NCBI RefSeq assembly: GCF_030732065.1
Contig: NZ_JAVBHX010000008.1
Location: 1-64,000, forward strand
DNA from: Oceanimonas aquatica
GTDB taxonomy: Bacteria; Pseudomonadota; Gammaproteobacteria; Enterobacterales; Aeromonadaceae
Length of the DNA: 64,000 nt
Direction of reading: 5' to 3'
In this document: piece by piece, positions 29,033 to 39,621 of the stretch
Position numbering within the stretch: position 1 is the first letter of the stretch
Layout of the letters: each line of letters opens with the position of its first letter
The notes under the pieces: model-generated
What the model was told of the DNA's origin: nothing
The model's input: the letters and a program-made list of their open reading frames with translations, nothing else
The model's database searches: none
Position numbers and translations under genes: made by a program

Positions 29033-31857
29033 CAGGCGAACCGGCGAACTTCGCCGTCTCCGGCCACATTGGACACACAACGGCCGCAGATGCCCTCGTG
29101 GCCTTCATGACTGCCCACATCGTCCACATGGTGCCAGCAGCGACCACACTTCTCGGCGTCGCTCTTGGCCACGCCCACCTTGAGGCCGGCCAGCTCGGTG
29201 TCGGTGGCATCAGCGGCATCGGCCAGCGGTGCCACTGTGACCCTGGAGGTCAGCATCACAAAACGCAGCTCCTCGCCCAGTTGTGCCAGTTTGTCAGCCA
29301 GAGCATCATCGGCATACAGGGTAATGTCGGCTTCCAGCGCGCCGCCAATCACCTTGTCACCCCGTGCGCTTTCCAGTGCCTTGTTCACCGCCTGACGTAC
29401 CTTGAGCAGTTCGGCCCAGTAGGCATCACCCAGCTGCTCGCCCTCGGCCAGCCCAAAGAGGCCGTCGTAGAACTCTTCGGTAAACACGAAACGCTCGCGC
29501 TCACCGGGCAGCAGGGCCCAGATCTCGTCGGCGGTAAAGCTCATGATCGGCGCCATCCAGCGCACCAGGGCCTCCACAATGTGGTAGAGCGCAGTCTGGC
29601 AGGAGCGGCGCGCCTGGCTGTCGGCCTTGGCGGTGTACTGACGGTCCTTGATCACGTCCAGATAGAAGGAGCCCATTTCGATGGAGCAGAACTGCATCAG
29701 CTTCTGGGTGACCAGATGGAAGTTGTATTCATCAAAGGCCTGAGTGATCTCCTGCTGAATGGCCTGGGCACGACCCACGGCCCAGCGGTCGATCACCACC
29801 ATGTCTTCCGGTGCCACCATGTCGGTGGCCGGGTTAAAGCCGTTGAGGTTGGCCAGCAGGAAGCGGGCGGTGTTGCGAATACGGCGATAGGCATCGGCGC
29901 TGCGCTTCAAAATCTCGTCGGAAACCGTCATTTCACCGGAGTAGTCGGTGCTCGCCACCCACAGCCGCAGAATGTCGGCGCCCAGCTTGTTCATCACCTC
30001 CTGGGGGCTGACCACGTTGCCGATGGACTTGGACATTTTGCGGCCCTGACCATCCACGGTAAAGCCGTGGGTCAGTACCTGGCGGTACGGGGCATGGCCC
30101 TTCATGGCGGTAGAGATCATCAGCGACGACATAAACCAGCCGCGGTGCTGATCCGAGCCTTCCAGATACATGTCGGCGGGGTGACCTTGAAACTCGGGGC
30201 GCACGTCAACTACAGAGGCATGGGTGGAGCCGGAGTCGAACCAGACATCCAGAGTGTCGAGCACCTTGTCGTACTGACCGGCTTCCTCGCCCAGCAGCTC
30301 GGCGGGGTCCAGATCCCACCAGGCCTGAATGCCGGCCTTTTCCACCCGCTTGGCCACTTCTTCCATCAGCTCGGTGGCGCGGGGGTGCAGCTCCTGAGTG
30401 TCTTTATGCACAAACAGGGCAATGGGCACGCCCCAGGTGCGCTGACGGGAGATACACCAGTCCGGACGGTTTTCCACCATGGACTGAATGCGGTTCTGGC
30501 CCCACTCGGGCACCCACTGAACCTTTTCAATTTCGTTCAGTGCCTGACCGCGCAGACCGGCCTGATCCATGCTGATAAACCACTGCGGCGTGGCCCGGAA
30601 AATGATGGGGGTCTTGTGGCGCCAGCAATGCGGATAGGAGTGGGTGTAGGCTTCGTGATGCAGCAGGGCACCGCGTTCCTTGAGCACTTCCACCACGGCG
30701 TCGTTGGCCTTGAATACGTGCTGACCGGCAAACAGCTCGGTGTCGGGCAGGTAGACGCCGTTGCCACCCACCGGGTTGGCCACTTCCAAGCCGTAGTGCT
30801 GGCCTACCGCGAAGTCTTCCTGGCCGTGGCCGGGGGCGGTGTGCACGGCGCCGGTACCGGAATCGGTGGTGACGTGCTCACCCAGGATCGCCGGCACCTC
30901 AAAGTCGTAGAAAGGATGCTGAAAACGCTTCAGCTCAAGCGCAGCACCCTGACAGTAACCCAGGTTGTGGTAGTGGGTAATGCCGGCCCTGTCCATCACG
31001 TCCTTGACCAGATCCGCGGCTAGGATCAACCGCTCGGGGTTGTCGCCTTCCACCTGTACCAGGGCGTAGTTGAGCTCGGCGTGCAGGGCCACCGCCCGGT
31101 TGGCGGGCAGGGTCCAGGGGGTAGTGGTCCAGATCACCACGGAGATCGGGCCCTGGCCGGTGTGGCCGTCGGCACAGTCAAAGCTGGCGGCCACGGCGGC
31201 TTCATCGGCGGCCTTGAAGCGCACGTCAATGGCCGGCGAGCGCTTGTCTTCGTATTCCACCTCGGCTTCGGCCAGCGCCGAGCCACAGTCGGTGCACCAG
31301 TGCACCGGCTTGGAGCCCTTGTGCAGGTGGCCCTTGTCGATGATCTTGCCGAGGGCACGAATGATATTGGCCTCGGTGTCGAAGTTCATGGTCAGGTAGG
31401 GATTGTCCCAGTCGCCGAGCACGCCCAGACGAATAAAGTCAGCCTTCTGGCCTTCCACCTGCTCCTTGGCATAGGCGCGGCAGGCTTCCCGGAACTCGGC
31501 GGCGGACACCTTGACGCCGGGCTTGCCGACCTTGCCTTCCACCTTCAGCTCAATGGGCAGACCGTGGCAGTCCCAGCCCGGAATGTAGGGAGAGTCGTAA
31601 CCCAGCAGGCCCTTGGACTTGACGATAATGTCTTTCAGGATCTTGTTGACCGAGTGACCGATGTGAATGCTGCCGTTGGCGTAGGGAGGGCCGTCGTGAA
31701 GAATAAAGGGCTTCTTGCCGGCCTTGGCGCGACGCACGGCGCCGTAGAGATCTTCATCAAACCAGCGCTGCAGCATGCCCGGCTCGCGTTTGGCCAGGTT
31801 GCCGCGCATGGGAAACTCCGTTTCGGGCAAATTCAGGGTGTGTTTATAGTCGCTCAT
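29032..31857 (-). CDS. ileS: Isoleucyl-tRNA synthetase
   Basis: 941 residues from [13 protein letters not shown]. The HIGH motif (GSIHIGHS near 60), the KMSKS loop ([10 protein letters not shown] near 605), the large editing insert, and a C-terminal zinc finger with two CGRC pairs (CGRCWHH and CGRCVSNV) are all present. The longer frame would overlap ribF. It is co-transcribed with ribF and lspA. Confidence 0.97.
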   Translation of the reverse strand: MSDYKHTLNLPETEFPMRGNLAKREPGMLQRWFDEDLYGAVRRAKAGKKPFILHDGPPYANGSIHIGHSVNKILKDIIVKSKGLLGYDSPYIPGWDCHGLPIELKVEGKVGKPGVKVSAAEFREACRAYAKEQVEGQKADFIRLGVLGDWDNPYLTMNFDTEANIIRALGKIIDKGHLHKGSKPVHWCTDCGSALAEAEVEYEDKRSPAIDVRFKAADEAAVAASFDCADGHTGQGPISVVIWTTTPWTLPANRAVALHAELNYALVQVEGDNPERLILAADLVKDVMDRAGITHYHNLGYCQGAALELKRFQHPFYDFEVPAILGEHVTTDSGTGAVHTAPGHGQEDFAVGQHYGLEVANPVGGNGVYLPDTELFAGQHVFKANDAVVEVLKERGALLHHEAYTHSYPHCWRHKTPIIFRATPQWFISMDQAGLRGQALNEIEKVQWVPEWGQNRIQSMVENRPDWCISRQRTWGVPIALFVHKDTQELHPRATELMEEVAKRVEKAGIQAWWDLDPAELLGEEAGQYDKVLDTLDVWFDSGSTHASVVDVRPEFQGHPADMYLEGSDQHRGWFMSSLMISTAMKGHAPYRQVLTHGFTVDGQGRKMSKSIGNVVSPQEVMNKLGADILRLWVASTDYSGEMTVSDEILKRSADAYRRIRNTARFLLANLNGFNPATDMVAPEDMVVIDRWAVGRAQAIQQEITQAFDEYNFHLVTQKLMQFCSIEMGSFYLDVIKDRQYTAKADSQARRSCQTALYHIVEALVRWMAPIMSFTADEIWALLPGERERFVFTEEFYDGLFGLAEGEQLGDAYWAELLKVRQAVNKALESARGDKVIGGALEADITLYADDALADKLAQLGEELRFVMLTSRVTVAPLADAADATDTELAGLKVGVAKSDAEKCGRCWHHVDDVGSHEGHEGICGRCVSNVAGDGEVRRFA

Positions 31858-31862
31858 GGATC

Positions 31863-32810
31863 CTACATTCCGTTCGGTTCTGACACCGCCAGCCCGAACC
31901 ATTGTCGGGCACTGGCGGCATCGCGTTGAATCTGCTCCTTCAACAGCGCAAAGGAAGCGAATTTTTGTTCATTTCGCAGCTTGTGGCACAACTCCACTTC
32001 CACCTGTTCGCCGTACAAATCGCCGGCAAAATCAAACAGATGCACCTCCAGCAGCGCCTTGGTGCCGTTCACCGTGGGCTTGTGACCGATATTGGCCACC
32101 CCGGGGTAGCGCCGCTCGCCACGCTTCAGTTCCACCGCATAGACACCCGCCACCGGGATCACCCGGCGCTTGAGGGCCACATTGGCGGTGGGAAAGCCGA
32201 TAGTACGGCCCAGTTTGGCACCGTGAGCCACCCGGCCGCACAGGCTGAAAGGACGGCCCAGCATACGGGCGGCGTCATTCAAGCGGTCTTCTGCCAGCGC
32301 CCGACGAATAAGCGTGCTGCTGACCCGGCGATTTTCCATGCGCCAGCTCTGGGTGCTGACCACCTCAAAGTCAAAGACGTGCCCGGCCTGGGTGAGCAGG
32401 TTGAAGTCCCCGCCCCGGTTGCGGCCAAAGCGAAAATCGTCGCCCACCACCAGAAAACGCACACCAAGGCGGTCGACCAGCAGGCCGCGAATAAACTCGT
32501 CCGGACTCTGGGCCGCAAACTCGGGGGTAAAACGCACACACAGCAGGCGATCGATGCCAAGCTCGGCCAACCGGGCATATTTTTCCCGCAGGCGGGTCAG
32601 CCGAGGCGGCGCCTCACCACGGGCAAACAGCTCCTGAGGCTGAGGTTCAAACACCATGACGCAGGCGGGCACGTTCAGACGACGTGCTCGCTCTACCAGC
32701 CCGCGCAGCACCGCCTGATGCCCCAGGTGCACGCCATCGAAGTTGCCAATGGACAGCACGCAGCCACGATGCCACGCCTTGATGTTGTGAATGCCGCGAA
32801 TTAACTCCAT
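31863..32810 (-). CDS. ribF: Bifunctional riboflavin kinase/FAD synthetase
   Basis: Makes FMN and then FAD. 315 residues from [14 protein letters not shown]. The N-terminal nucleotidyl-transferase domain shows [10 protein letters not shown], and the C-terminal kinase domain [10 protein letters not shown] and [11 protein letters not shown]. The start at 32810 matches the E. coli start MKLIRGIHN. It lies five bases before ileS. No FMN riboswitch is evident. Confidence 0.96.
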   Translation of the reverse strand: MELIRGIHNIKAWHRGCVLSIGNFDGVHLGHQAVLRGLVERARRLNVPACVMVFEPQPQELFARGEAPPRLTRLREKYARLAELGIDRLLCVRFTPEFAAQSPDEFIRGLLVDRLGVRFLVVGDDFRFGRNRGGDFNLLTQAGHVFDFEVVSTQSWRMENRRVSSTLIRRALAEDRLNDAARMLGRPFSLCGRVAHGAKLGRTIGFPTANVALKRRVIPVAGVYAVELKRGERRYPGVANIGHKPTVNGTKALLEVHLFDFAGDLYGEQVEVELCHKLRNEQKFASFALLKEQIQRDAASARQWFGLAVSEPNGM

Positions 32811-32913
32811 AAGTCCTGCTGCCGGGCCCTGCAAATCGGCGGATTATAACTCAGCCGGCCCTCGGAATCAGCCCTTGTTGGGCAAGGGTGCGATTCGGCG
32901 CAACAAGCGGCAC

Positions 32914-34476
32914 TCATGACTCGATGGCCCGGAAGTGGCGCGGCCGCACCCCCAGTACCCCCAGCAGCACGCCATAGCACAGCGCCCCCGCCGCAATATA
33001 ACCCAGCAGGTGCAGTCCGCTTTGCCACAGGCTCCAGCCGGCCCAGGTCTCCAGCGGCGGCGACAGCCACCACAACAGGGCAGCCATGCCGGCGCCGGCC
33101 GCGACCACCTGCGCCATAAAGGCCAGCGTAGTCCGGCTTGGGCTGTATACCGAGCGCTGATGCAGGCCCCAGCCCAGCAGGCCGGCGTTCAGCATACCCG
33201 ACAGCGCCGTGGCCAGCGCCAGGCCCACATACTCCAGAGGAAAGATCAGCACGGCGTTGAAGACCATGTTGGCCACCATGGCGATAATGCCAAAGCGCAC
33301 CGGGGTTTTGGTGTCCTGGCGGGCGTAGTAGCCCGGCGCCAACACCTTGATCAGCATGAAGGCCTGCAGTCCCAGGCCGTAGGCCACCAGGCTTTTGCCC
33401 GCCGCGGCCACTTCTTCCATACCGAACTCACCACGCATAAACAGCACGCGCAGCATGGGCTCGTTCAGCATAATCAGCCCCAGCATGGCGGGAAAGCCCA
33501 TCAGCAGCACCATGCGTACCCCCCAGTCCATGGTGGCGGCAAAGCCGTCTTTGGCCTCGTCCACATGGCGGCTGGACAGCGCCGGCAGGATCACGGTGGC
33601 AATGGCGATGCCAAACAGCCCCAGCGGAAACTCCAGCAGCCGGTCGGAGTAATACAGGTAACTGATGGAGCCAGTGGCCAGAAACGACGCCAGCATGGTG
33701 TCGAACAGCAGGTTGACCTGACTCACCGACACCCCGAACAGTGCCGGAATCATCAGGGTACGGATTTTCACCACGCCAGGGTGGTGCCAGGCCCAGCGCG
33801 GACGCACCAGCAGTTTGAGTTTGGCGAGAAACGGAAACTGAAACAAAAACTGCACCAGGCCGCCGGCAAACACCCCCACCGCCAGGCCGATTTCAGGCTG
33901 GGCCAAGTGAGGCGACAGAAACAGCGCCGCCGCAATGATACAGATATTGAGAAACACCGGGGTAAAGGAGGACACCGCAAACTTGCCAAAGGTGTTGAGA
34001 ATGGCGCCGGCCATGGCGGTAAAGCTGATAAACCACAGGTAGGGAAAGGTGATTTTGAGCAACAGTGAGGCCAGCTCAAACTTGTGGGCTTCGGGGCCAC
34101 CGTTCAGCCACTCCATAAACCAGCCGGCACCGAACAGGGCGGTGACCACCCCTGAGCCCAGCATGCCCGCCAGGGTCACCAGAGTCACAATCAGCCCCAG
34201 GGTGCCCGACACTGCCGCCAGCAGGTCCTGAGTGTCCCTGAAGCTTTTGGTCTGCTTGTATTCGGTCATCACCGGCACAAAGGCCTGGTTAAAGGCGCCC
34301 TCGGCAAACAAGCGGCGCAGAAAGTTGGGAATGCGGTTGGCAAAAAAGAACACATCGGCGGAGGCCCCCGCCCCCATCAGATTGGCGATGACCACGTCCC
34401 GGACCAGTCCCAGCACACGGGAAACCAGGGTCATGGCAGAGACAATCATGCCCGACCGCAACAGCGCCTTGCTCAA
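32914..34476 (-). CDS. murJ: Lipid II flippase MurJ
   Basis: MOP-family flippase of 520 residues moving lipid II across the inner membrane; about 14 helices. Conserved FFANRIPNFLRRLFAEGAFNQAFVPV lies near residues 45-70. The probable start is TTG at 34476 (MSKALLRSGMIVS) with a CGAGG site nine bases upstream; the longer frame is not needed. It heads the block ending at ispH and is divergent from rpsT. Confidence 0.94.
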   Translation of the reverse strand: MSKALLRSGMIVSAMTLVSRVLGLVRDVVIANLMGAGASADVFFFANRIPNFLRRLFAEGAFNQAFVPVMTEYKQTKSFRDTQDLLAAVSGTLGLIVTLVTLAGMLGSGVVTALFGAGWFMEWLNGGPEAHKFELASLLLKITFPYLWFISFTAMAGAILNTFGKFAVSSFTPVFLNICIIAAALFLSPHLAQPEIGLAVGVFAGGLVQFLFQFPFLAKLKLLVRPRWAWHHPGVVKIRTLMIPALFGVSVSQVNLLFDTMLASFLATGSISYLYYSDRLLEFPLGLFGIAIATVILPALSSRHVDEAKDGFAATMDWGVRMVLLMGFPAMLGLIMLNEPMLRVLFMRGEFGMEEVAAAGKSLVAYGLGLQAFMLIKVLAPGYYARQDTKTPVRFGIIAMVANMVFNAVLIFPLEYVGLALATALSGMLNAGLLGWGLHQRSVYSPSRTTLAFMAQVVAAGAGMAALLWWLSPPLETWAGWSLWQSGLHLLGYIAAGALCYGVLLGVLGVRPRHFRAIES

Positions 34477-34499
34477 AATGAAAACCTCGCGGTAAGAAA

Positions 34500-34529
34500 T
34501 TGCTGAACGCAGGTGAATACTGCTAGAAT
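34500..34529 (+). promoter_or_regulatory. rpsT promoter P1
   Basis: TTGCTG (34500-34505), 18 bases, TAGAAT (34524-34529). The expected start near 34536 gives a leader of about 137 bases containing an eight-pair hairpin at 34552-34573. Confidence 0.55.
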
Positions 34530-34551
34530 TCGGCGGACAGTTTAACCCCCT

Positions 34552-34573
34552 GCCCTGTGCCACGCCACAGGGC
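34552..34573 (+). other. Hairpin in the rpsT leader
   Basis: GCCCTGTG (34552-34559) pairs with CACAGGGC (34566-34573) around a six-base loop and is followed by GGTGTTTATTTG. It lies between P1 and P2, so it is only in the long transcript. It resembles a weak attenuator. Confidence 0.5.
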
Positions 34574-34595
34574 GGTGTTTATTTGCACAAATCAA

Positions 34596-34624
34596 TTGAC
34601 AAACTGCGGTGAAAAAGGCATAGT
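34596..34624 (+). promoter_or_regulatory. rpsT promoter P2
   Basis: Consensus TTGACA (34596-34601), 17 bases, CATAGT (34619-34624). The spacing and -35 are perfect; the -10 is 4 of 6. E. coli rpsT also has two promoters about 90 bases apart. Confidence 0.6.
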
Positions 34625-34672
34625 CCACGGCCTTTTATGAGCACTCGCTAAGACAGATTCAGGAGTTTTACC

Positions 34673-34933
34673 TTGGCTAACATCAAGTCTGCTAAGAAAC
34701 GCGCGATTCAGGCTGAAAAGCGTCGCAAGCACAACGCCAGCCGTCGTTCCATGGTTCGCACTTACGTGAAAAAAGTAATTGCTGCCATCGCTACCGGTGA
34801 CAAGGCCAACGCCCAGAAGGCGTTTGATGCCGCTCAGCCGCTGCTGGACCGCATGGCCACCAAAGGCCTGATCCACAAGAACAAGGCCGCTCGTCACAAG
34901 AGCCGCCTGAATGCCCAGATCAAAGCTCTGTAA
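34673..34933 (+). CDS. rpsT: 30S ribosomal protein S20
   Basis: 86 residues, [21 protein letters not shown], with the [16 protein letters not shown] end. Binds 16S rRNA helix 9 and helix 44. The start codon is TTG, as in E. coli, where it limits translation and takes part in autoregulation; the site AGGAG precedes it by 7 bases. Followed by a strong terminator. Confidence 0.97.
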   Translation: MANIKSAKKRAIQAEKRRKHNASRRSMVRTYVKKVIAAIATGDKANAQKAFDAAQPLLDRMATKGLIHKNKAARHKSRLNAQIKAL

Positions 34934-34953
34934 GAGTCTTTACTCTGGCATCG

Positions 34954-34980
34954 AAAAAACCGGCTTTATGCCGGTTTTTT
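34954..34980 (+). terminator. rpsT terminator
   Basis: AAAAAACCGGC, a five-base loop and GCCGGTTTTTT form a perfect stem with a T run, 20 bases after rpsT. Confidence 0.92.
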
Positions 34981-34995
34981 GTTGCCTGTTTGACG

Positions 34996-35066
34996 GTGCA
35001 GGCCCGGCTTCAGCCAGGCAACGCAGACGACAGACGATGCCGTTGCCCCGATAAATCGGGGCCTAC
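34996..35066. repeat. REP-like inverted pair (BIME-like)
   Basis: Two palindromic units in opposite orientation: 34996-35022 (GCAGGCCCGG...CCAGGCAAC) and 35042-35066 (GTTGCCCCG...CGGGGCCTAC). Each is itself a hairpin, and both share the ends GTAGGCC and GGGCAAC with a third copy at 50855-50883. The second unit includes the stop codon of the ArsR-type gene. Confidence 0.65.
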
Positions 35067-35401
35067 CGGCAATACAGCCGGTGCAGCAGGGCGATCATTT
35101 CCCGTACTTCCTCACTTTTCAGCGAGTAATACACGGTTTGCGCTTCCTTGCGGGTGCTCACCAGATCGTCATTGCGCAAAATGGCCAGATGCTGAGACAG
35201 GGCCGACTGGCTTAACCCCAGAAACTGGTTCATCTCCCCCACCGACAGTTCGTTGTCGAGCAGGTGACACAAAATGAACAGTCGCCGCTCGTTGGCCAGC
35301 GCCTTGAGCAGCTTGACCGCCTGGGCGGCATTGGCTTCCATGTCCTCAATATTCATTTCTTTGGTCGCGTTCACGTTGAAGCTCTCAGCTGAATTCATCA
35401 T
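35063..35401 (-). CDS. YgaV/BigR-like ArsR-family repressor
   Basis: 112 residues of winged-helix fold with [18 protein letters not shown] and [19 protein letters not shown]. Two cysteines, Cys45 (FILC) and Cys111 (LYCR), match in position the persulfide/redox-sensing pair of E. coli YgaV and BigR/SqrR, in FILC and in LYC-type endings. This suggests sulfide or reactive-sulfur sensing; no sulfide-oxidising partner gene is nearby. Starts at ATG 35401 or 35398 inside the nhaR end; a TTG at 35404 is possible. It is probably co-transcribed with nhaR. Confidence 0.8.
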   Translation of the reverse strand: MMNSAESFNVNATKEMNIEDMEANAAQAVKLLKALANERRLFILCHLLDNELSVGEMNQFLGLSQSALSQHLAILRNDDLVSTRKEAQTVYYSLKSEEVREMIALLHRLYCR

Positions 35402-36329
35402 CAAAGGTGGCGGGGGGCGTGACCGCCGAAAAGTCGTCGAGGCCGGAGAACAGTGAGCTGAAGTCGCTTTCGCACAGTCGCTTGACCGCCGGATGCTGGA
35501 TCATGCGCTCGGCGAAGATCACGTAATACTCTTCCTTCAGCTCGGTGGCCCGGCCAATTTCGATCACCGGCTGATACTGAAGTATGGCATCCCGGTAAAT
35601 GGCGGGCGCCACGAAGATACCCTGATTGAAAAAGCCAAAGGCCTTCATCAGCGCTGCGTCGTCAAACTCGCCCAGGATCTGCGGCTTGAGTCCCTGCACT
35701 TCCAGCCAGTGGCGCAGCTGACGGCCCATGGCGGTGCGCCGGCCCGGGATCAGCAGCTTGCGCTCTTCGAGGCAAGCGGGAAAGGGCTTCACCGGCAGCG
35801 GCTCACGACAGTAAAAGCCGATGTCGCATTCTCCCAGCTTTTTCGACAGCAAGCCTGCATGCTGAGCCGAGTCCACCGGGCAGTCGGACAGGATCATGTC
35901 CAGCTTGTGCTCACTGAGCTGCTCCAGCAGCATCTCGTGGGTCGACTCGTAGCAGCGCAGATGAATGGAGCCGTCGTTGGGGATCACCGACAGCAGCACC
36001 CGGCTCGCCAGTCGTTTCGACAGGGCATCAGCAATGCCCACCTCAAACACCAGGTGATCTTCCTTGCGGTAGTTGACGATATCCAGCATCTCGTAAGACA
36101 GGCTGAACATGCGATCCGCATACTGGTACACCAGCTGACCCAGCTCGCTCGCCTCCAGCTGACGGCCCTTGCGCTTGAACAGCTTGCCCCCCAGCCGCTC
36201 TTCCAGCTGACGGATCTGCCCGGTCACGGTCTGGGGGGTCAGAAACAGGGCCTCGGCGGCCTTGGTGACCGAGCCCTTTTTCTGGGTCATCCAGAAATAA
36301 TAGAGGTGGTTGTAGTTCAGATGTGACAA
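35385..36329 (-). CDS. nhaR: LysR-type activator NhaR
   Basis: 314 residues with an N-terminal helix-turn-helix ([38 protein letters not shown]) very close to E. coli NhaR, which activates nhaA in response to Na+. The start is taken as TTG at 36329 ([13 protein letters not shown]) with a GGAGG site about eight bases upstream. It lies directly after nhaA, as in E. coli, and is separated by a terminator-like hairpin. Confidence 0.93.
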   Translation of the reverse strand: MSHLNYNHLYYFWMTQKKGSVTKAAEALFLTPQTVTGQIRQLEERLGGKLFKRKGRQLEASELGQLVYQYADRMFSLSYEMLDIVNYRKEDHLVFEVGIADALSKRLASRVLLSVIPNDGSIHLRCYESTHEMLLEQLSEHKLDMILSDCPVDSAQHAGLLSKKLGECDIGFYCREPLPVKPFPACLEERKLLIPGRRTAMGRQLRHWLEVQGLKPQILGEFDDAALMKAFGFFNQGIFVAPAIYRDAILQYQPVIEIGRATELKEEYYVIFAERMIQHPAVKRLCESDFSSLFSGLDDFSAVTPPATFDDEFS

Positions 36330-36365
36330 GGTGTCGCCTCCGCCATGCAATGCCCCATCATAAAG

Positions 36366-36395
36366 AAACCGGCCGGGTTTTTATACCCGGCCGGC
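36366..36395 (-). terminator. Hairpin terminator between nhaA and nhaR
   Basis: CCGGCCGGGT, a short loop and ACCCGGCCGG, followed on the minus strand by TTTCTTTAT. It is strong enough to reduce read-through from nhaA into nhaR. Confidence 0.75.
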
Positions 36396-36418
36396 CCCAT
36401 TCAACTTCGGTGCTTTTC

Positions 36419-37618
36419 TTATACCAGCTGCGTACGCACCGACATCTTACGCCGCTCTGACTCCTTTTGCGGCAGCACCCGTCTCAGCATCACGTAACCA
36501 CTGAGCGCGGCCAGGGTCGAGCCCATCAGAATACCGAGTCGCGACAGGTTGGCCAGCTGGGCCTGATCGGCAAAGGCCAGCGAGGAAATAAAGATCGACA
36601 TGGTAAAACCAATGCCACACAGCACCGAGACCGCAAAGATCTGTTTAAAGCAGACTCCTGCCGGCAACTGAGCATAACCCAGACGCACCGACAACCAGCT
36701 GACCAGGAAGATACCCATGGGCTTGCCCAGCAGCAGACCCGCCATCACACCCAGGGGCAGTGCCGAGGTCAGATCGCTCAGCGACAGCCCTTCCAGCGAC
36801 ACACCGGCGTTTACAAAGGCGAACAGCGGTAATATCACAAAGGCACACCAGGGGTGCAGGAAGTGCTCCAGCTGCTTGGACGGTGAGAAACGATGACCAT
36901 ACAGCGGGATCAGAAAGCCCAGGATCACGCCGGCCAGGGTGGCGTGTACGCCCGACTTGAGCACGGCAACCCAGATAATCCAGCCCAGCAGCAAATAGGG
37001 CACCAGATTGCTTACCCGGGCCCGGTTCAGCCACACCAGACCGATAATACCAAGCAGGCCCACCGCCATGGCGGTGAAGTCGACACCGTGGTTATAGAAC
37101 AGGGCGATAATGATGATGGCACCCAGATCGTCAATGATCGCCAGCGCCAGCAAAAAGACTTTCAGGGTAAGGGGGACGCGCTTGCCCAGCAGGGCCATGA
37201 CGCCCAGGGCAAACGCAATGTCGGTGGCGGCGGGAATGGCCCAGCCACTCTGATTGGCTGGCTCGCCCAGGTTCAGCAGCATAAACCACAGCGCCGGAAA
37301 CACCATGCCGCCGATGGCGGCCAGGGCCGGGAACATGGCCTTTTCGCGGGTAGACAGGGCGCCTTCGACCATCTCGCGCTTGACCTCAAGGCCCACCAGC
37401 AGGAAGAACACCGCCATCATGCCGTCGTTCACCCACAGCAGCAGCGGTTTATCGAGGTTGAGATCACTGATGCGCAGCTGAATGCGCATATTGAGGAATT
37501 CCTGATACATACCAGACAAACCGGTATTGGCCATCATCATGGCGATCAGGGCAGCAATAATTAACAGAATTCCACCGGCCGACTCCATGGCCAGAAAGCG
37601 TTTAAGCACATGAGACAT
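36419..37618 (-). CDS. nhaA: Na+/H+ antiporter NhaA
   Basis: 399 residues, 12 membrane helices. Asp133, Asp163 and Asp164 stand at the E. coli positions ([11 protein letters not shown] and [11 protein letters not shown]) that bind and carry Na+ and H+. Exports sodium in exchange for protons at alkaline pH. An AAGGAG site precedes the ATG. The 176-base AT-rich region upstream (37619-37794) probably holds the promoter and NhaR sites, but I see no clear consensus promoter in it. Confidence 0.97.
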   Translation of the reverse strand: MSHVLKRFLAMESAGGILLIIAALIAMMMANTGLSGMYQEFLNMRIQLRISDLNLDKPLLLWVNDGMMAVFFLLVGLEVKREMVEGALSTREKAMFPALAAIGGMVFPALWFMLLNLGEPANQSGWAIPAATDIAFALGVMALLGKRVPLTLKVFLLALAIIDDLGAIIIIALFYNHGVDFTAMAVGLLGIIGLVWLNRARVSNLVPYLLLGWIIWVAVLKSGVHATLAGVILGFLIPLYGHRFSPSKQLEHFLHPWCAFVILPLFAFVNAGVSLEGLSLSDLTSALPLGVMAGLLLGKPMGIFLVSWLSVRLGYAQLPAGVCFKQIFAVSVLCGIGFTMSIFISSLAFADQAQLANLSRLGILMGSTLAALSGYVMLRRVLPQKESERRKMSVRTQLV

Positions 37619-37794
37619 ATCGAGCTCCTTCTCAAAGACCAGCCCGAGTGTAATCAGCTTGTTACAGAGGTAATAATCGGTTGTTTCTGATCAACTCCTC
37701 GGGAAAAGCGAAAGAAAGTGCAAAACGACTTACAAATACCGATGAAAATGAAATGTTAAACTAAAGTATAGCTTTATTTACAAACAAAAATCTG

Positions 37795-38589
37795 TCAAAT
37801 GGCCACGGGTGCTTTTATATGAGGATGTGGATGGTAGTCTTCCAGAATAAAATCCTCATATACATATTCAAACAGTGAATCCGGCCGGCGTGCCAGCCGC
37901 ATGACGGGCAAGGCTTTCGGCTCGCGGCTCAGTTGCAGCCGGGTCTGCTCCAGATGATTGCTGTACAGGTGCACGTCGCCGCCGGTCCAGACGAAGTCGC
38001 CCGGCTCAAGGCCGGCCTGCTGGGCCATCATCATGGTGAGCAGCGCATAGCTGGCAATGTTGAAGGGCAACCCCAGGAACACATCACAGCTGCGCTGATA
38101 CAGCTGGCAGGACAACTTGCCGTTGGCCACATAGAACTGAAACAGCGAATGACAGGGCGCCAGCGCCATTTGCTCCAGCTCGCCCACGTTCCAGGCAGAG
38201 ACAATAATGCGGCGACTGTCCGGATTGGTCTTGATGGTCTCCAGCGCCTGGCTGATCTGGTCGATCACCCGGCCGTCGGCGCCCTGCCAGCTGCGCCACT
38301 GCTTACCGTACACCGGCCCCAGGTCGCCGTTTTCGTCGGCCCATTCATCCCAGATACTGACGCCGTTTTCCTTGAGGTAACCGATATTGGTGTCGCCGTT
38401 CAGAAACCACAGCAGCTCGTGAATAATGGATCTGAGGTGACATTTCTTGGTGGTGACCAGCGGAAAGCCCTCGGCCAGATTAAAACGCATCTGGTGACCA
38501 AACACCGACAGGGTGCCGGTACCGGTGCGGTCTTCCTTGCGCTCACCATGATCAAGAATGTGTTGCATCAGCTCGAGATAAGCTTTCAT
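37795..38589 (-). CDS. thyA: Thymidylate synthase
   Basis: Methylates dUMP to dTMP with methylene-tetrahydrofolate. 264 residues, the E. coli length, with catalytic Cys146 in [22 protein letters not shown] and the C-terminal VAI. Its ATG overlaps the lgt stop (ATGA), so it is translated from the rppH-ptsP-lgt-thyA transcript. Confidence 0.98.
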   Translation of the reverse strand: MKAYLELMQHILDHGERKEDRTGTGTLSVFGHQMRFNLAEGFPLVTTKKCHLRSIIHELLWFLNGDTNIGYLKENGVSIWDEWADENGDLGPVYGKQWRSWQGADGRVIDQISQALETIKTNPDSRRIIVSAWNVGELEQMALAPCHSLFQFYVANGKLSCQLYQRSCDVFLGLPFNIASYALLTMMMAQQAGLEPGDFVWTGGDVHLYSNHLEQTRLQLSREPKALPVMRLARRPDSLFEYVYEDFILEDYHPHPHIKAPVAI

Positions 38590-39404
38590 GCGGTCTTTGC
38601 TCCGTTACCAAACCAGTGGGGACGACGACAGGCCGCCCATAACATCAATACACCGCCGACCATCATCGGCAGCGACAACAACTGACCCATACTGAAGACG
38701 TCTAGATAGAGACCCAGCTGAGCATCGGGCTGGCGTACGAATTCCACCAGGAAGCGGAACGAGCCGTAGCACAGCAAAAACAGCCCGGAAATCACGCCCC
38801 GGGACGGCCGGGCACGCCAGGCCAGATTGAGAATAAGCAGCAGCACCACGCCTTCCAGCGCGAATTGATAAAGCTGTGAAGGGTGCCGGGGCAGCGCGCC
38901 GGCGGCCGGAAAAATCACGCCCCAGGGCACCTCGGTTACCCGCCCCCACAGCTCGCCATTAATGAAGTTGCCGAGACGCCCGGCCCCCAGGCCAAAGGGG
39001 ATCAATGGGGCAATGAAGTCTGCCACTGTAAAAAAGGTTTTGTTGTACTTGCGGCCAAACAGCCAGAAGGCGGTCAGCACCCCAATCAGGCCACCGTGGA
39101 ACGACATGCCGCCGGACCAGATCTTGATGAGATACAGGGGATCGGCGAGAAAGGTGTCGAACTGGTAGAAAAGTACATAGCCGAGCCGGCCACCCACAAT
39201 GACGCCGAGAAAGCCGTAGAAGAGCACATCGGAAACCTGATCCCTGGTCCAGTCGGAGCCGGGCTGCGCCGCCCGCCGGTTGCCCAGCCACCAGGCAAAC
39301 AAAAAGCCCAGCAGGTACATCAGACCGTACCAGTGCACCGCCAGCGGCCCAAACTGAATGGCCACGGGATCGAAGCCGGGAAACACCCAGTGAGAATCAG
39401 ACAT
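38586..39404 (-). CDS. lgt: Prolipoprotein diacylglyceryl transferase
   Basis: Transfers diacylglycerol from phosphatidylglycerol to the lipobox cysteine, the step before LspA. 272 residues from [14 protein letters not shown]; an earlier start would reach the repeat region. Seven helices, with the Lgt signature [14 protein letters not shown] and [11 protein letters not shown]. Upstream of thyA with an ATGA overlap. Confidence 0.97.
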   Translation of the reverse strand: MSDSHWVFPGFDPVAIQFGPLAVHWYGLMYLLGFLFAWWLGNRRAAQPGSDWTRDQVSDVLFYGFLGVIVGGRLGYVLFYQFDTFLADPLYLIKIWSGGMSFHGGLIGVLTAFWLFGRKYNKTFFTVADFIAPLIPFGLGAGRLGNFINGELWGRVTEVPWGVIFPAAGALPRHPSQLYQFALEGVVLLLILNLAWRARPSRGVISGLFLLCYGSFRFLVEFVRQPDAQLGLYLDVFSMGQLLSLPMMVGGVLMLWAACRRPHWFGNGAKTA

Positions 39405-39501
39405 GCGCTTACCCCGAAAAATGGAAAGCGGGTATTGTAAGGCAAATGACGGCGGCTTTCCTCTTCGGGTGAGCATACCCGCATGGATTTGATGAAAGGA
39501 G

Positions 39502-39587
39502 AATTGCCGCTTTGTGGCAATTTGCGGGCGAGCCGCCCGCGCTCCAAAGATGGCGCTGTTTTTCTGGAGCGCAGGTGGCTCGCCTGC
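39502..39587. repeat. Palindromic REP-like element between ptsP and lgt
   Basis: Arms 39524-39546 and 39565-39587 are inverted copies identical at 20 of 23 bases; each arm contains its own small palindrome (GCGGGC/GCCCGC and a diverged counterpart), and the 18-base loop is unrelated. A separate seven-pair hairpin (39502-39508 with 39516-39522) sits beside it. This is a BIME-like structure of a different sequence family from that at 34996. No gene is seen in 39405-39621. Confidence 0.65.
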
Positions 39588-39621
39588 ACTGGCGCCGACA
39601 GGCGCTCAACAGGATGACTCG

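Noticed and set aside
29098-31023. 641-codon frame antisense to ileS
   Set aside because: Mirror of a certain gene in GC-rich DNA; no start signal and no recognisable domain. The same holds for the antisense frames over clpB, relA, rnr and barA.
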